From assembly GCA_946699065.1 (NCBI GenBank), contig CAMPDV010001723.1, positions 1-64,000 of the forward strand: 64,000 nt of DNA, in the 5' to 3' direction. Made by a program: the position numbers and the translations under genes. The DNA comes from Loxodes magnus (Eukaryota; Ciliophora; Karyorelictea; Loxodida; Loxodidae). The notes below the pieces were generated by a model. The model was given only the letters and a program-made list of their open reading frames with translations, ran no database searches and was not told the origin of the DNA. Shown here one piece after another: positions 1 through 11,150 of this stretch; positions within the stretch are counted from its first letter, which is position 1, and every line of letters begins with the position of its first letter.

Positions 1-297
1 AATTTATGAATTCTTAAATATGTAAACAACTATTACTTCTTCTTTCACTTTACTTTTCAAATTCGTAAAAATATTTCTGAATCAATTAATGAAATTTTTA
101 AAGACTAAAGATAAATCATTTATTAGGTCTTATCATTAGTTGTAAAGTTATCGTTCATAAGACTTATATTTATTATATAAGCTTTATCTATATTTAGTAA
201 TGCTTTTATTTGTTATAATATTAATTTATAATGAAAGAATTAAAAGTAATAGTTAAATTAGATAAAATAAGTAATAAATATATAAATAAAATAAAAA

Positions 298-1203
298 ATG
301 GTAGAAGGGTTCAAGAAAGGCTTTTATACCACCTCCTAAAAAGGGGAGAGAAAGTAAGAACCTTCATCTTTAACTCACACATCTTCTTCCTAGAAATAAT
401 CTTATTCTCAAAACCTTCAAGAATAATAGACTCAACAAGGAACTTCCAGGCAAACCACTAAGATGGGACAAAAGCGTCAAAAGGCTACTACGATGACACC
501 AACTGAAGAGGAAGGACCTAGAAAGGTGCTGGAGACGCAGGAAGCAGCAACCGTGCGAGAGTTTGCGATGCCACAGTTCCAGGGAGAACAGGCATAAATT
601 TTAGTCGCATTCTCTGAACTGAAGAAGGAAGTAAAGAGGCTACGATTAGATAATAGAGCTCTAAAAAATCAAGTTACTGAGCTCAAGGAATGGAAAGAAA
701 GCTTCTGGGAAGTCTACGATCGAGAGCAAAACACTTTCTTCAGGGAAACGGGATTGCTGCAGCAGAGAACAACTGTGCTTGAAGAGAACAGCAAGTAGTA
801 ACAGTAGTAAGAATTCAAAGTCAGGACAATTCAAGATTCAATGGACATAGAAGGAGCTACTAATTTACCGAGGAGTTCGGACAAGAAATGAATTAGGAAT
901 AAACCAAGATGTTTTGCATGCAAACAAACTGGACATAAATATAGACAATGTTAGAAATTGAAATTAATTAAATAATAGTGCTGAAATAGAAAATAATAAG
1001 AAAAATATTAGTACTAATATTAGGATAAAATTAGATGAGAATACTGTAACTAATTTTATACGTCAGGAGGTCAAATCTACAAACCGAAGTGGTACATAAT
1101 CCAAGGCGACTGAAGAAAGAGTTCTGAAGGGAGCTGGTTCCAGCCAGGTTATCAAACTGGTGCTGTGAACACGAGGTTGAAAGTCCTCCAAGTTCACTAA
1201 ACT
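298..1203 (+). CDS. LINE ORF1-type protein with CCHC zinc knuckle (family 1)
   Basis: Read with UAR=Gln and UGA=Trp, this is one open frame of about 300 residues. It starts MVEGFKKGFYTTSQKGER, has a charged heptad-like stretch around residues 105-165 (coiled coil, leucine and lysine/glutamate rich), then a knuckle CFACKQTGHKYRQC (CX2CX4HX4C) near residue 203. A Trp- and Gly-rich tail follows (RWEYCNQFYTSG, GDWRKSSEGSWFQPGY). TGA occurs in frame at 889, 982, 1036 and 1111, and the first and second flank the knuckle. All are shared with the second copy, and the protein-like composition continues past each, so they read as Trp. This domain order is that of LINE ORF1/Gag-like RNA-binding proteins. 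The 3' end is approximate, set where coding composition fades. Base composition is far more G+C-rich than the surroundings. Confidence 0.75.
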
Positions 1204-2108
1204 CCAATTTAAAGTTTTTAATTTAGTAATATATATAGTAATAAATAACTAATTGAAATAAAAAAGATATTAAATTATAACTAGAAAATAAGCTTCTCAT
1301 ATTTAAATAGGAGAAAAGCCAAAATATATGCAAAAACTATCTAAATAAATTTAAGTTAGAATTATATAATTTAAATTAATAAAAATAAGCATTCTCATTC
1401 TTAACTTACAGAGACTAGTTAAATAACAAAAATAGCAAAATTAAACATCCAAAGTTAATTATATCTATAATCCATTAAAAATTAGTATCCTTAAATTTAA
1501 ATAGGAAAGGTAGAAAATTATTATAAAATTTAAATAGAGAAAGGAGAGAGTTAATGAATAAGTTGAATAATAACAAACTTTATTAAGAAATAAAATAAAT
1601 AAATATATAAAGGCTTTTAAATTAAATTTAACAATTGAAGGAAGATACATTAAAAGAATTAAATGAGCGATAATTTATAAATATATTAATTAAAAGAATA
1701 AAATTTTCTATTAAAGATAAAATTATAAATAAATAGAATAATTAAATTTAAAAATAATAAATATAAATGAGATTAAATATTTATAGAACAAATTTATAAA
1801 AATAAATAACTTCTATTGTTTAACATAACTAAAGCTAACTTTAAATTATATTATTATAAAGTAGGATTAATTATAATTTTATTTGTAAGATAAAGCTATT
1901 AATTTTGATAAATTAAGCTTATAAAAATAAATATAAATAAACAATTACTAAATCAATAAAAGAAACATTAAGGAATAGAATAAATAGCAACTCTAAATAA
2001 ATATTAAATCCATAAATTATTAACTTATAATTAAAATTTTAAAAAGTAAGATTGAAGCTTAAAGATTTAATTGTGAGAGAATAAATATTTATTATTATAT
2101 TATATAAA
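1204..2108. other. A+T-rich spacer inside the composite repeat
   Basis: Almost pure A/T sequence with no domain or conserved motif that I can recognise. It is preserved nearly unchanged in the second copy of the composite (54841-55745), so it moved or was duplicated together with the two ORFs. I see no gene in it. Confidence 0.6.
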
Positions 2109-2962
2109 ATGGCTTTAAGAAATAACAGAATTTTGAACAAAACATTTAAACAGGAAAATTCTCTAAAAACAAAAAACCGAAATAATTACAATGAGTAAAA
2201 GTGAGAAATATGATTGATATGACGAACATTAACTACTTGGAAATCCAGAACTAAAAAAACTTCAGACACAAACTAAAATAGAAATATTATCTAAGTCATT
2301 AAAAGAGTTTATGTTTAAAAATAGATACCTCACTGATAAAATAGAAAAATTAGAAAAATTAATATCGTTTTGCTTGAGAAAAAATATTAATAATCATAAG
2401 AAATAGAAAAAAAACTGAAACAAAGAATTCTTTAAATTTAATAATAAATTCAGGTAACGCCATTTTCGTTTTAACATAATTAATCAGATCTTATGGAAAT
2501 AGAAAATGAAGCATCAAATTAAAATAAACAGTAAACGTTTATTTAAAATAAGTAGTAAATTTAAATTAAATAAGTGTTACAGGAATAATAGTTTAAAAGA
2601 AGAATAAAATGCTACGTGTGCAATAAATAACACCAATGAGAATACTGCTACTAACTAAGCGAAATTTAAAGAAAGAATAAATAAGATATTTTTAGAAAAC
2701 TATTTAGGATATATCCAACATAAAGCGGAAAAATTTATAGAAAAAAATTCTTTAATTCAAATCTTAATCCTTGGATAAATAATTAGGAACGCTAAGTGCA
2801 AGACCAAAACTATTCCGAATATTAAAGGATGGTGCACTAATGAAGTGCTACACCGCCTAACTAAGCCTAGTAGGAATTCAAGACAAACTAATAGAGACAA
2901 GCTGATAGAATAGGTCAGATGGCTGACTACTATGGCTTTAACAAAGCTTTTTAACTTTTTAA
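2109..2962 (+). pseudogene. LINE ORF1-type gene, family 2 (frame change)
   Basis: Homologue of 55746-56604 and of the minus-strand copy at 27826-29515. The parts are a basic N-terminus, a conserved block starting MSKSEKYDWYDEHQ (Trp = TGA) at 2191, a coiled coil, a segment MEIENEASNQ, and a zinc knuckle CYVCNKQHQWEYC at about 2610 (CX2CX3HX4C, Trp = TGA). In this copy the knuckle is out of frame with the upstream block by a small length difference in an A/T-rich run near 2360-2410; the 53.6 kb copy keeps one frame. A Gln/Asn/Arg-rich tail runs to the TTTTTAAC repeats. It is a LINE-type ORF1 derivative and probably a dead copy. Confidence 0.65.
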
Positions 2963-2965
2963 CTT

Positions 2966-4345
2966 CTTTTTTATTATATTTTAAAAATTAAGAAGCATTT
3001 ATTTTTATTATAAAATTATTTTCATTAATGAAACAAGCTTAACGACTGTATCATTAGTATTATACATGAACTACAAGAAAATTTTTATTATTTTAAGAAA
3101 AAAAAGAAATAAAAATTTTTACTTCCAAGATTTTGTTTTTCTTGCTTAATATAATTGATAAGAAAGACAAGTTTTATTTAGTGAACAAAGGAGTAAATTA
3201 AAATACTAAAATTTAATAAAAGTTATTTCTTAATAAAATATGTTCTTCTAAATCAAAGACTAGCAAACTAAATTATTTCTTTTTTTAAATAATTTATAAA
3301 ATATTAAATTAAAAAATGTAGCAATTAAAATTTTAGTGAGTGAAATAAATGAATCTTATAAAACTCTTATCCTCTGAGAAAAAGAATAGAATTTCCTGTG
3401 TTTAAATGAATTAAATAATTAAATATGTAAATAATTAATTTAAGCTATTATTTAATTTTAGAATAAAGAAAGTAAATAAAATAGTCCAAAACTATATGAG
3501 ATTGAATTGAAAATAACTTATTTACAGTAAATAAATAATGGTATGTTTAATAATTTGAATTAGCAAGTTAGTTATATTTAAATAAATAGAGTTTTAATTT
3601 GGATTAATATTTTAAATATTAGTTTTATTAACTTTAAATAATTAAAATACTAATAAAAATAAAAATTAGTTATAATTTTTAAATTACAGATACTAATAAA
3701 TTAATTAGATTTTAATAATTTAGACTTATTATAGCTTAAAGATTGTGAAATAAAGATCTACTAAATAATGAATAGATAAAGGTTAGTTTTCTATTTCTTA
3801 ATAAAGATTATAATGAAAATAAAGTATTACATGCATATATATTAAGTAAAAAGTATTAAATAAATAATTCTGATATTTAGTTTTTTATTTTATAATTAAC
3901 AATTTAAAGTTTAAAATTAAAAATAACTAATTAAAAAGTTATAATTTTTAACTTCTAATTAAATAATAAGAAATATTTTAGATAAGTTAGCTAGCAGATT
4001 TAAAATTAAAAGGTAAATACTTTTAATAGTTTAAATTACTGTATACTAGTTTAATGCTTACATATCATTTATAAATTCTTAAATTTAAAGACTTATTTAA
4101 ATCCTGTAACTTCCTTATCTTTCTTTTTATTGTTTTATATAGTTAAAAAATAATAACCAAATCACAAATTTAATGCTTATAAATTATTTAAAATATGATC
4201 TAAATGTTTATATTTATTCCTCTTTTAATATAAAATAAGCAAATCATAATTATTCTTTTTAATATAACTAAGTTAAATACAGATTAAATTATATATTTTA
4301 AAAATTAACTTCAAATCATATTGATAAACAATAAATTAAAAGAAA
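2966..4345. other. A+T-rich intergenic DNA, duplicated receptor 5' flank
   Basis: No gene seen. From about 3840 the sequence can be aligned by eye with 44540-44900, upstream of receptor gene C; for example both contain AATAAGAAATATTTTAGATA followed by similar text. This marks an old segmental duplication carrying a receptor gene together with its upstream DNA. Confidence 0.5.
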
Positions 4346-5080
4346 ATGGAAGGCTTAAACAAAGGTTTCTACACCACCTCCAAGAAATAGGAGAGGAAAC
4401 CAGAAACCGAAATAACCCAGACCCCTGCCAAGTAACAAGAATCTCATCTATCAGGAACACAAACCAGGGAAGAGTATTAACAGACTAGGAAAAGCCACGA
4501 ACTTACCCCGGCATCTTAGGAGAAGCCAAGGAAACAACCTAAGTCTGCTCTACATTAGGAGATATCGGAAGTCTATCCTTCCGGACAAATGAGCGTGGAG
4601 CAGCTCATTAAAGTAGTGCTAAGTCTCTAGCAAGAGGTAAAGAAGCTTAAAAGGGAAAATACGAAACTAATGGACCTGATTGAGCAACAGGATACAAGAG
4701 AGCTCCGAATGGCAAACTGGGAAAGGGAGCTCGACAACATCTGGAAACACCAACAGGAACAAATGAAACATATGAATGACTCAATAAAGACGATTCAAGA
4801 GCAGAACAAGCAAATAATCTAGAGCCAGAGCCAAGTGCAAGAAATTCCTAAGATAGAGAAAATGGACATTGAAGAAGAGCAAGTAATCAAAATGACAAGA
4901 GAGAAAAGAATTAAGAAGAAATGCTATTTCTGTGGTAGCTATAGACACCTATATAGGAAATGTAGGAAATTCCAGGAATATAAAAGAGAATATTGGATAA
5001 GAGAAATGAAAGAAAGAGAAATGCTCTATTGTAGCGCAGAGGGGAATATATAAAAAAAGATGTAATCAAAGAAGTGGTGA
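4346..5080 (+). CDS. LINE ORF1-type protein with CCHC zinc knuckle, full-length copy
   Basis: Open for 244 residues with UAR=Gln from MEGLNKGFYTTSKKQER to a TGA at 5078. Downstream of that TGA the frame stays weakly protein-like to about 5250, so the TGA may be Trp and the true end later. A Gln/Ser/Thr-rich N-terminal third is followed by a coiled coil (about residues 85-160, with EQLIKVVLSLQQEVKKL) and a perfect CX2CX4HX4C knuckle CYFCGSYRHLYRKC near residue 194, then a basic tail. It is homologous to the ORF at 298 and to four minus-strand copies in this window. It lies 1.3 kb upstream of receptor gene A, within DNA otherwise duplicated near gene C, so it was probably inserted after that duplication. 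No ORF2 follows. Confidence 0.8.
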
Positions 5081-5250
5081 AACAAGAACCTTAATAATAC
5101 GTAAGAAGGGAAAACAAGAAATTTAAATAGGACCAAGGAAGAGAAAACAAGACATAAATCAAGAAAACTTTTTACAAACTTATTTTATGAGGCGGTGATG
5201 TAGACTGCTGCGAAACATTTAAATCAAATTATAAATTATAAGCAATAAAT

Positions 5251-6397
5251 TAAATAGCTTAATCCTACAGATAAGATAAAATATCTATATTGATCTTACA
5301 AGAAAAATTAACTCTAATTTTAAAATTAAATAATAGAAAAGTTTATGATTATGCAAATATTATGAAGATGTGGAAAAGTTAAATAAATAATAATTATATA
5401 TATTTTATAATTAAAAAACAGTAATTTAAATATTTAAATTAATAATTAATTTTTATTATAATATTTTATATTATATAAGCTTATTTATCTCAACTTTAAT
5501 TTAAAAAACCTTATTTTTAGATTATATATCTAAACATAAAATAGATATATTTTTAGTATCTTAATTAAATTAAAATTATTTTAATTTTCTTTCATTTAAT
5601 CAAATAAATTTTAACCATATATTAATATTTAATTAGCTTCTCTTTTCGTTAAAGATAATTTAAGAAGTGAAATAAAGTTACCTCATAACTTTTAGTTTTA
5701 TAGTGATAAATAATTTTAGACTTTAGTTTTTTATTATTTACATTCTTATAGATTTTTATGCCTTCAAATATTTTTAGGTTAGCTATCGAACTCTTATATT
5801 ATGAAATTTTTAAGATTTTTCATTAATATAAGGATAAGATAGACATCTAAAAAAGAATCTTCACAAACAAGAATTTAGCATTTTTTAAATAAATATTAAA
5901 TTTTTTAATTTATTTAGATTTTATTTGAAAGAAGTAGTATCAAATTTAAGTAACTTAAGGAACATTAATAAATTAAGCTTTAATAAATAAGTAAATTCTA
6001 ATTTTTTTAATTTAAAGCACTATAATTTTAATTTTTTATTAATAAGCTTTCAATTATAATTCAACTGCATTATAAAAAATAATAGTTACTAACAAAATTT
6101 AAATAAAAACTAATTCTCGCTTTATAATTAAGGAAGGCTAAAAAATTTGCTTTAGTAGTAAACAAGTTTAATTTAGTAAAAGTTAATTTTAAAGTTGCAT
6201 AAACTCTTAACTTTGCTTTTAAATAGTAAATGCTAATTTTTATTTTCGTAAAGAAGCAGAATTTATTTTAAACTTGCAGGGACATAAAAGCAGTCAATTG
6301 AGTAACTTGGAATTTTTTAAGCAAGTAATTATTTTTTTATTTTCTACATTTTAAATTAATAGTTATTGATATTTTAATTTAACTATTTCGTTATAAA
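5251..6397. other. A+T-rich upstream region of receptor gene A
   Basis: No gene seen. Around 5620-5720 it aligns with 45550-45660 upstream of gene C (shared AGCTTCTCTTTTCGTT-like block). From about 6345 to the ATG the two flanks become practically identical, including AACTATTTCGTTATAAAATG. That abrupt rise in identity looks like the 5' edge of a gene-conversion tract rather than a conserved promoter, though a promoter must lie here. Confidence 0.5.
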
Positions 6398-9300
6398 ATG
6401 GAAAATTGTATTAAGAGTACAATAAGGGATTTGAAATAAAGGTTAATCTCTTTATTATACTTTTATAGATAAATTTTTTCTAGATCGTTACTAATCTTCG
6501 CTTTAGTTCAAATGAGTTTGATTAAGCTTTCTTCTTCATAAAATTTAAACCAAACTTGGATATCTAAGCATGACGGTTCAATTATGTCTGTATGTCCCAA
6601 TGAATTCAACTGAGTAATTTACAAAGAAGACAAGTGTGAATGCCAAGAAGGTTACTTCTGACATAAATATACTTAAATATGTTAGAAATGTTAAATCGAT
6701 AATTGCATAGCTTGCGAAGCCAATTATGGTGACTAATATTACGTAGTTCGTTGTACTAAATGTGATACTGGTTATTCACTGTTTGGAGATTTTTTCTCTA
6801 AATGTGTTAGCAGCTGTCCTTAAGGATTTATTAATAAAAGCAATAAATGTGAATGTCCTAGTGGAATGTATAGATTTGATTGAAATGAGTAATGCTACAA
6901 CTGTTCAATTATCCACGAAGAATGCCAGAATTGTTCAATATCCTTATGAAAATAGACTCTTTATTGCACTAAATGTCCTTTAAATTTGTTGACAGTAGAA
7001 GGAACTTGTAAAGAATTAAATGATACCTGCCCACATAATTAGTTTTAAATATAAAAAGACAAATCCTTTTGTAAAGGATGTGAAGATGATTGCAAAAAAA
7101 CGCAAGATTGCATTTACAATAAAACTTGCTTTTGTGGAAAATACAACTATTATGATGAAAAATAAAACTAATGGTAATGTCTTGATAAATGTCCATAGAA
7201 TTATACAGCATAATGAAATTATGGTGGAAATTAAATTTGTATTTATTAAGGAAAAATCTTAAATTATTATAATAATGAGTTTTTAAATGCATGCTCTAGT
7301 TAAGAAGGTCTTGTTAAAAGTGGATAAGTTTGCTATTGCTTTAATAAAACTTATTTTTATGAAGAAACACAAAGAAGTTGTATTCCTTAGTGTGAATAAG
7401 TTGGACAAACAAACGTATAGGGAACTTGTTGGGATTGTAATACATGAATTCTAGATTGTAAATCATGCTCCAATAGATTAAATTGCTTTGAATGTCGAGA
7501 AAATAGTACTTTAAATGGAAATAGATGCGATTGTAGTGAAACTTATTGTGAAAATATGTTTAACGAATGTGAATCATGCTAAGAAGTACCAAACTGTAGA
7601 AAATACAATAAAGGCATGTGCACAATGTGTGAAGATGGATATTTTTTAAATCAAAACTTAACATGTATCAACATAACTTAAGTCAAAGAAGGTTGTATAT
7701 CTGGTGACTATGGAAGTTCTAGTATCTTTTATGACCCTTGGTGTAAAAAATGCGATATTAATTATAAATTATGCAACTAAACTTGCATATTAAAGGACTA
7801 AGAATGCATAGATTCTAATAATAATTAATATTTCTAAGATAATGATCAAAATGATATTTACTAACCTTGTTTTTTCTTTATTCCGTATTGCAAATACTGT
7901 AACAACTCCTAATGTTTAGAATGTTTCGAGAATTATACTTTGCTTGATAATGGAAAATGTATTGAAGAAGAAAAAGATAAATCAGGCAATATCTCAGAAA
8001 ATGATTAAGATTCTACTAAAAACGATTTCTGGATTATATCTTAGAAAGAAAAAGATTTCGCTGAATCACAACAAATTTTATTAGAAATCATAGTTATAAG
8101 CTCTTTTGCTTCAACATGTTGTTTGATGTTCTTCGTCTAGATGAGTACTAGTACAGTTACCTAAAAATTATTTCAGCTGTATGTGATTTCTTAACTTATA
8201 CGCCTAAATGGATTAATAAATGTAAAAAAGCCTTAAATTCTATTTTATTACTATTACTAGTTCGGATAAAGTAACACTCCTCTTGTCTCATCTAACAATA
8301 AAAATCTTCCCTTCGACTTAACACCTGATAACTAACAAATAAATGATATAAACTTATAAATCTAAAACTATGAAAATTATAGCTTCCTAGGAAATAGCTT
8401 TTCTATCTTACTAATGCTAATATCAGCTGGAATTTTAATAGGAATATTTGGTGGTTTAGAGAAAATAAAAGTGATAAGCAATAAAATAAAGAAACTAAAT
8501 TAAAACTGAATAAAATATAGAATTTTACTTACTTTGATACTTTCAAAGATTTTAGATTTGAATCTAGCAATTTTCATATAACTAAGCGAAGTGGATTTTT
8601 CATAAGCAATTTCATGCATAAATGTAGTGATTTGCATTTTAAGCATAGTAAGTTTTAAAATATAGATATTTGAAATAATCTTTATGATATATATTAAAAT
8701 AATGGTAAAGAAGTTCTAAACTTTTCTATTTTAGGGAGAAAATAAATTTAACGAGAAATAGACTTTGGGAAAACTATTCCTATAGCATAGACCTATTTTT
8801 GATGAGTTAAGCTGTAAGAGTGCTTGATCATTAAGTTTTTATATTTGATTCGTTTTAAGAAGATTAATTCTTTCACTGATTATAGGTTGTTTAAGAGAAT
8901 ACGAACTAGCTTAAATAATTTTGTTTATAGTTGGAAGTGCTATATGAATAGGATATCTAATTTTATGTAAACCCTTAGAAAGAAAGAGTTCATTAATAGT
9001 GAATATTATATTAGAAGTTTGTGTGTTGATATTGTTCTCATCTAATATAGCATTATACAGTTGGGATAAAGAAGAGGGAAGAAACCTATTAGAAGGTTAT
9101 GATTTGTTTGGATATTTGATAATAATATGAAGCACTGTAATATCATTAGTAGGATTGATCATATTCATCTATGCCCTTGTCATGGACATTATTACTGAGT
9201 ACAAAAAAAGAAAATCTTTATCCCAAATCCAACATTCAGATGTCACTTCTAAGATAGATAAATTCAGTTTAGAAAAATTTGAAAAAGATTTAATTTTTAC

Positions 9301-9913
9301 AACTACTAATGTTACTAAAAGATAAAACATTAGTGATCTTCTAAATGCTACCTCTAACTAAGAAGTAAACGAGATTAACTAATCAGGATTTTTTTAACAG
9401 AAGACAAAAGTTAAACCGAAATAAACTGAATAAAAGTTGTAAAATGAGGATTAAGAAGAAAATAAAAAATATAAAAATGAAAATAAATAAATTCATCAAA
9501 TAAGACATAAAAAAGAGAGACATTTATGTAAAGTAGATTAAGTAAAATTTGATGAGCACCATTTACTAGAATGTAGAGACGAATAAGTTAATTTAATAAT
9601 AAAGAACTTAACATAGAAAATTTAGCAAATATTTTCAGAAAGCAATTTAAGAATATAATAAAATAGTATATCTCTACTAATTTTATATAAAGATGATTTA
9701 ACTATAGCATCTTCGTTAAAATTAGATATAACCTCTATCATTTTTAGAAAGTTATAATGTTTGGTTTTGAAAGAAGTAAAGAAGTTTTGGAGTTCACTAT
9801 TCAAGATAAATAAATCATTGGTGATAAAGTTTTGGAAGAAAAGCCATAAGCGTAACTAGATGATATCAAGTGTTCTTTTTAGTATTCTTAATGAGAATGG
9901 AGTCAAAGTTTGA
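6398..9913 (+). CDS. Cysteine-rich multi-pass membrane protein, receptor family member A
   Basis: An intronless frame of 1171 residues ending at TGA 9911, which aligns with the terminal TGA of B and D. A basic N-terminus is followed by a hydrophobic signal-like stretch (residues about 30-46). The ectodomain (about 66-520) is built of closely spaced CX2C and CX5-12C units, EGF/furin-like in spacing. A short linker leads to about eight predicted membrane segments (roughly 558-577, 666-687, 707-727, 741-769, 812-832, 840-858, 866-886, 906-927) and a charged 240-residue cytosolic tail. Eleven in-frame TGA codons stand beside eight TGG codons. The plan resembles the large ciliate families of cysteine-rich, furin/EGF-like membrane proteins and apicomplexan cysteine-repeat modular proteins; ligand and function are unknown. 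It appears intact. Confidence 0.9.
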
Positions 9914-10289
9914 AACAACTTAAACATAAATATTTAGAGCATATTAAAATTTAAATAACTAAAAGGTATTTATCTTATTAATTTAACTTTTATTTAAATT
10001 CTTAAATTTATAAGTTCTACAATTTTTAACTTGCTGCTATCTAGAATCATAATTTTTCATATATGAACATTTATTAGAGCTAAGCTGCTAATTTAAATTA
10101 AAAAAATTCTTTAACTTGTCCTTTATCATATGCTTTGCTATTTGATAATTATACATTATACCACTTCTAATTTATAAAAGAAAGTATTTTAAAACTACTA
10201 GTGCTATGATTTTTGCATACTTTGATTATGCTTTAACTATAGTTTTATAGATAAATAAATACAAATACAAAATGAATTTTTTGGTGTTT
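9914..10289. other. 3' flank of receptor gene A
   Basis: A+T-rich. The first 40 bases still resemble the 3' flanks of B and D (TTTAAACATAAATATTTAGAGC-like text) and then diverge. No gene seen. Confidence 0.5.
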
Positions 10290-11150
10290 TTAGAGGTATT
10301 TCAACATCTAGAGGGCTCTAATGGTTAAATAAAAAAGTTTGAAAGTCTCTGAAACTCTTCTCCTTTCTATGCACATGGTCCTTGAGGTATTCTTTCGCCT
10401 AGATAGTATTTGGTAACGTTTTGCTTGTATATTTTTCCGAATTTTGCAATATAATCTTTCTCTTTCCCTTTTTATTAGTAGCTAATGTTGTCTCTTGTTT
10501 TTTTTCTCCAATTTTTTCTAGATGTTACAGTACTCTTATTTAAAGGTGTAAATTTTTAGCATATTTTCCACGGATTCGTACGAGAGTACAATAATAACAT
10601 CTTTTTGTTTCTAATTTAGGTCTATATTTTGAGATTTTTTCTCCTTCAATTATCATTGGATCCTTCTCTTATTCTCTTAGTTCCACTTAATGCTACAATT
10701 TTTGTTGATTTTCTTCCATTTTTCTATTTTTAGACTAGTTCTTTCTATTTCTATTGCCAGTTTATGATTAATTGTTCTGGTTTTGTGAAAAATTTAAAAA
10801 TGCTTAGGGTTTCTTTCTTAGGTCATGAGTATCGATTCTATTTCTCTGCCTTTTCCGGTTTTTCCATTAACTTCTTTTTGTCTTTCTTCAACTTGTTGGT
10901 CTCTTCCTGGAGGTCCAGCACCACCTTAATCAGTTAATCATAGCTTATTTACTATTATGTGGTTAAATTGGAGACTTCCAAGCGTATTATATTTATAGCC
11001 TATTTCCTAGACTTCTCTTAAGATGTGAGATTCTCAATTTGATGGACAACCTTTATAGAACCCTTCTTCAGTCCTAACCTCTCTAGGATGTCGTTAATCC
11101 CTGCCTTTTTGGTGCTACGAAGAATCCTATTTTGAATCCTGAAATGTTTT
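10290..11150 (-). mobile_element. Decayed LINE ORF1-type element (family 1)
   Basis: The minus strand has the G+C-enriched composition of the other ORF1 copies. It contains a recognisable N-terminal block (LGLKKG near 11060) and a coiled coil DQLIKVVLDLQEETNKLKKD, almost the same as the intact copy at 4346 (EQLIKVVLSLQQEVKKLKRE). It ends with a damaged knuckle CYYCTLVRIRGKY in which the second half of the ligand set is lost. The knuckle is in a different frame from the coiled coil, so at least one frame change is present. I see no ORF2 and no (TTA)n tail, only mixed A/T at the 10290 end. Confidence 0.65.

Larger units (their letters stand above)
1..2965 (+). repeat. Composite LINE-like repeat, copy 1 (two ORF1-type genes)
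   Basis: This stretch matches 53638-56605 base for base apart from scattered substitutions and single-base indels; I estimate over 95% identity. It holds an A+T-rich leader, a first ORF1 (298 to about 1203), an A+T-rich spacer, and a second, different ORF1 (from 2109). The 3' end is a short direct repeat, CTTTTTAACTTTTTAAC, and beyond it the two copies have unrelated flanks. That is what a retrotransposed unit with a simple-repeat tail would show. The left end runs off the window. No long terminal repeats or reverse transcriptase are seen, so I class it as a non-LTR (LINE-type) derivative. Confidence 0.8.

Noticed and set aside
1129-1140. GCTGGTTCCAGC palindrome as a 3' UTR stem-loop of the LINE element.
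   Set aside because: In the sense frame this stretch is coding (SWFQPGY), so the palindrome is better explained as part of the ORF1 C-terminus.
6969-7292. Minus-strand open frames inside the receptor ectodomains (also near 20500, 46939 and 55102).
   Set aside because: Shadows of the + strand Cys-rich frame or of A+T-rich spacer; no conserved motif of their own.
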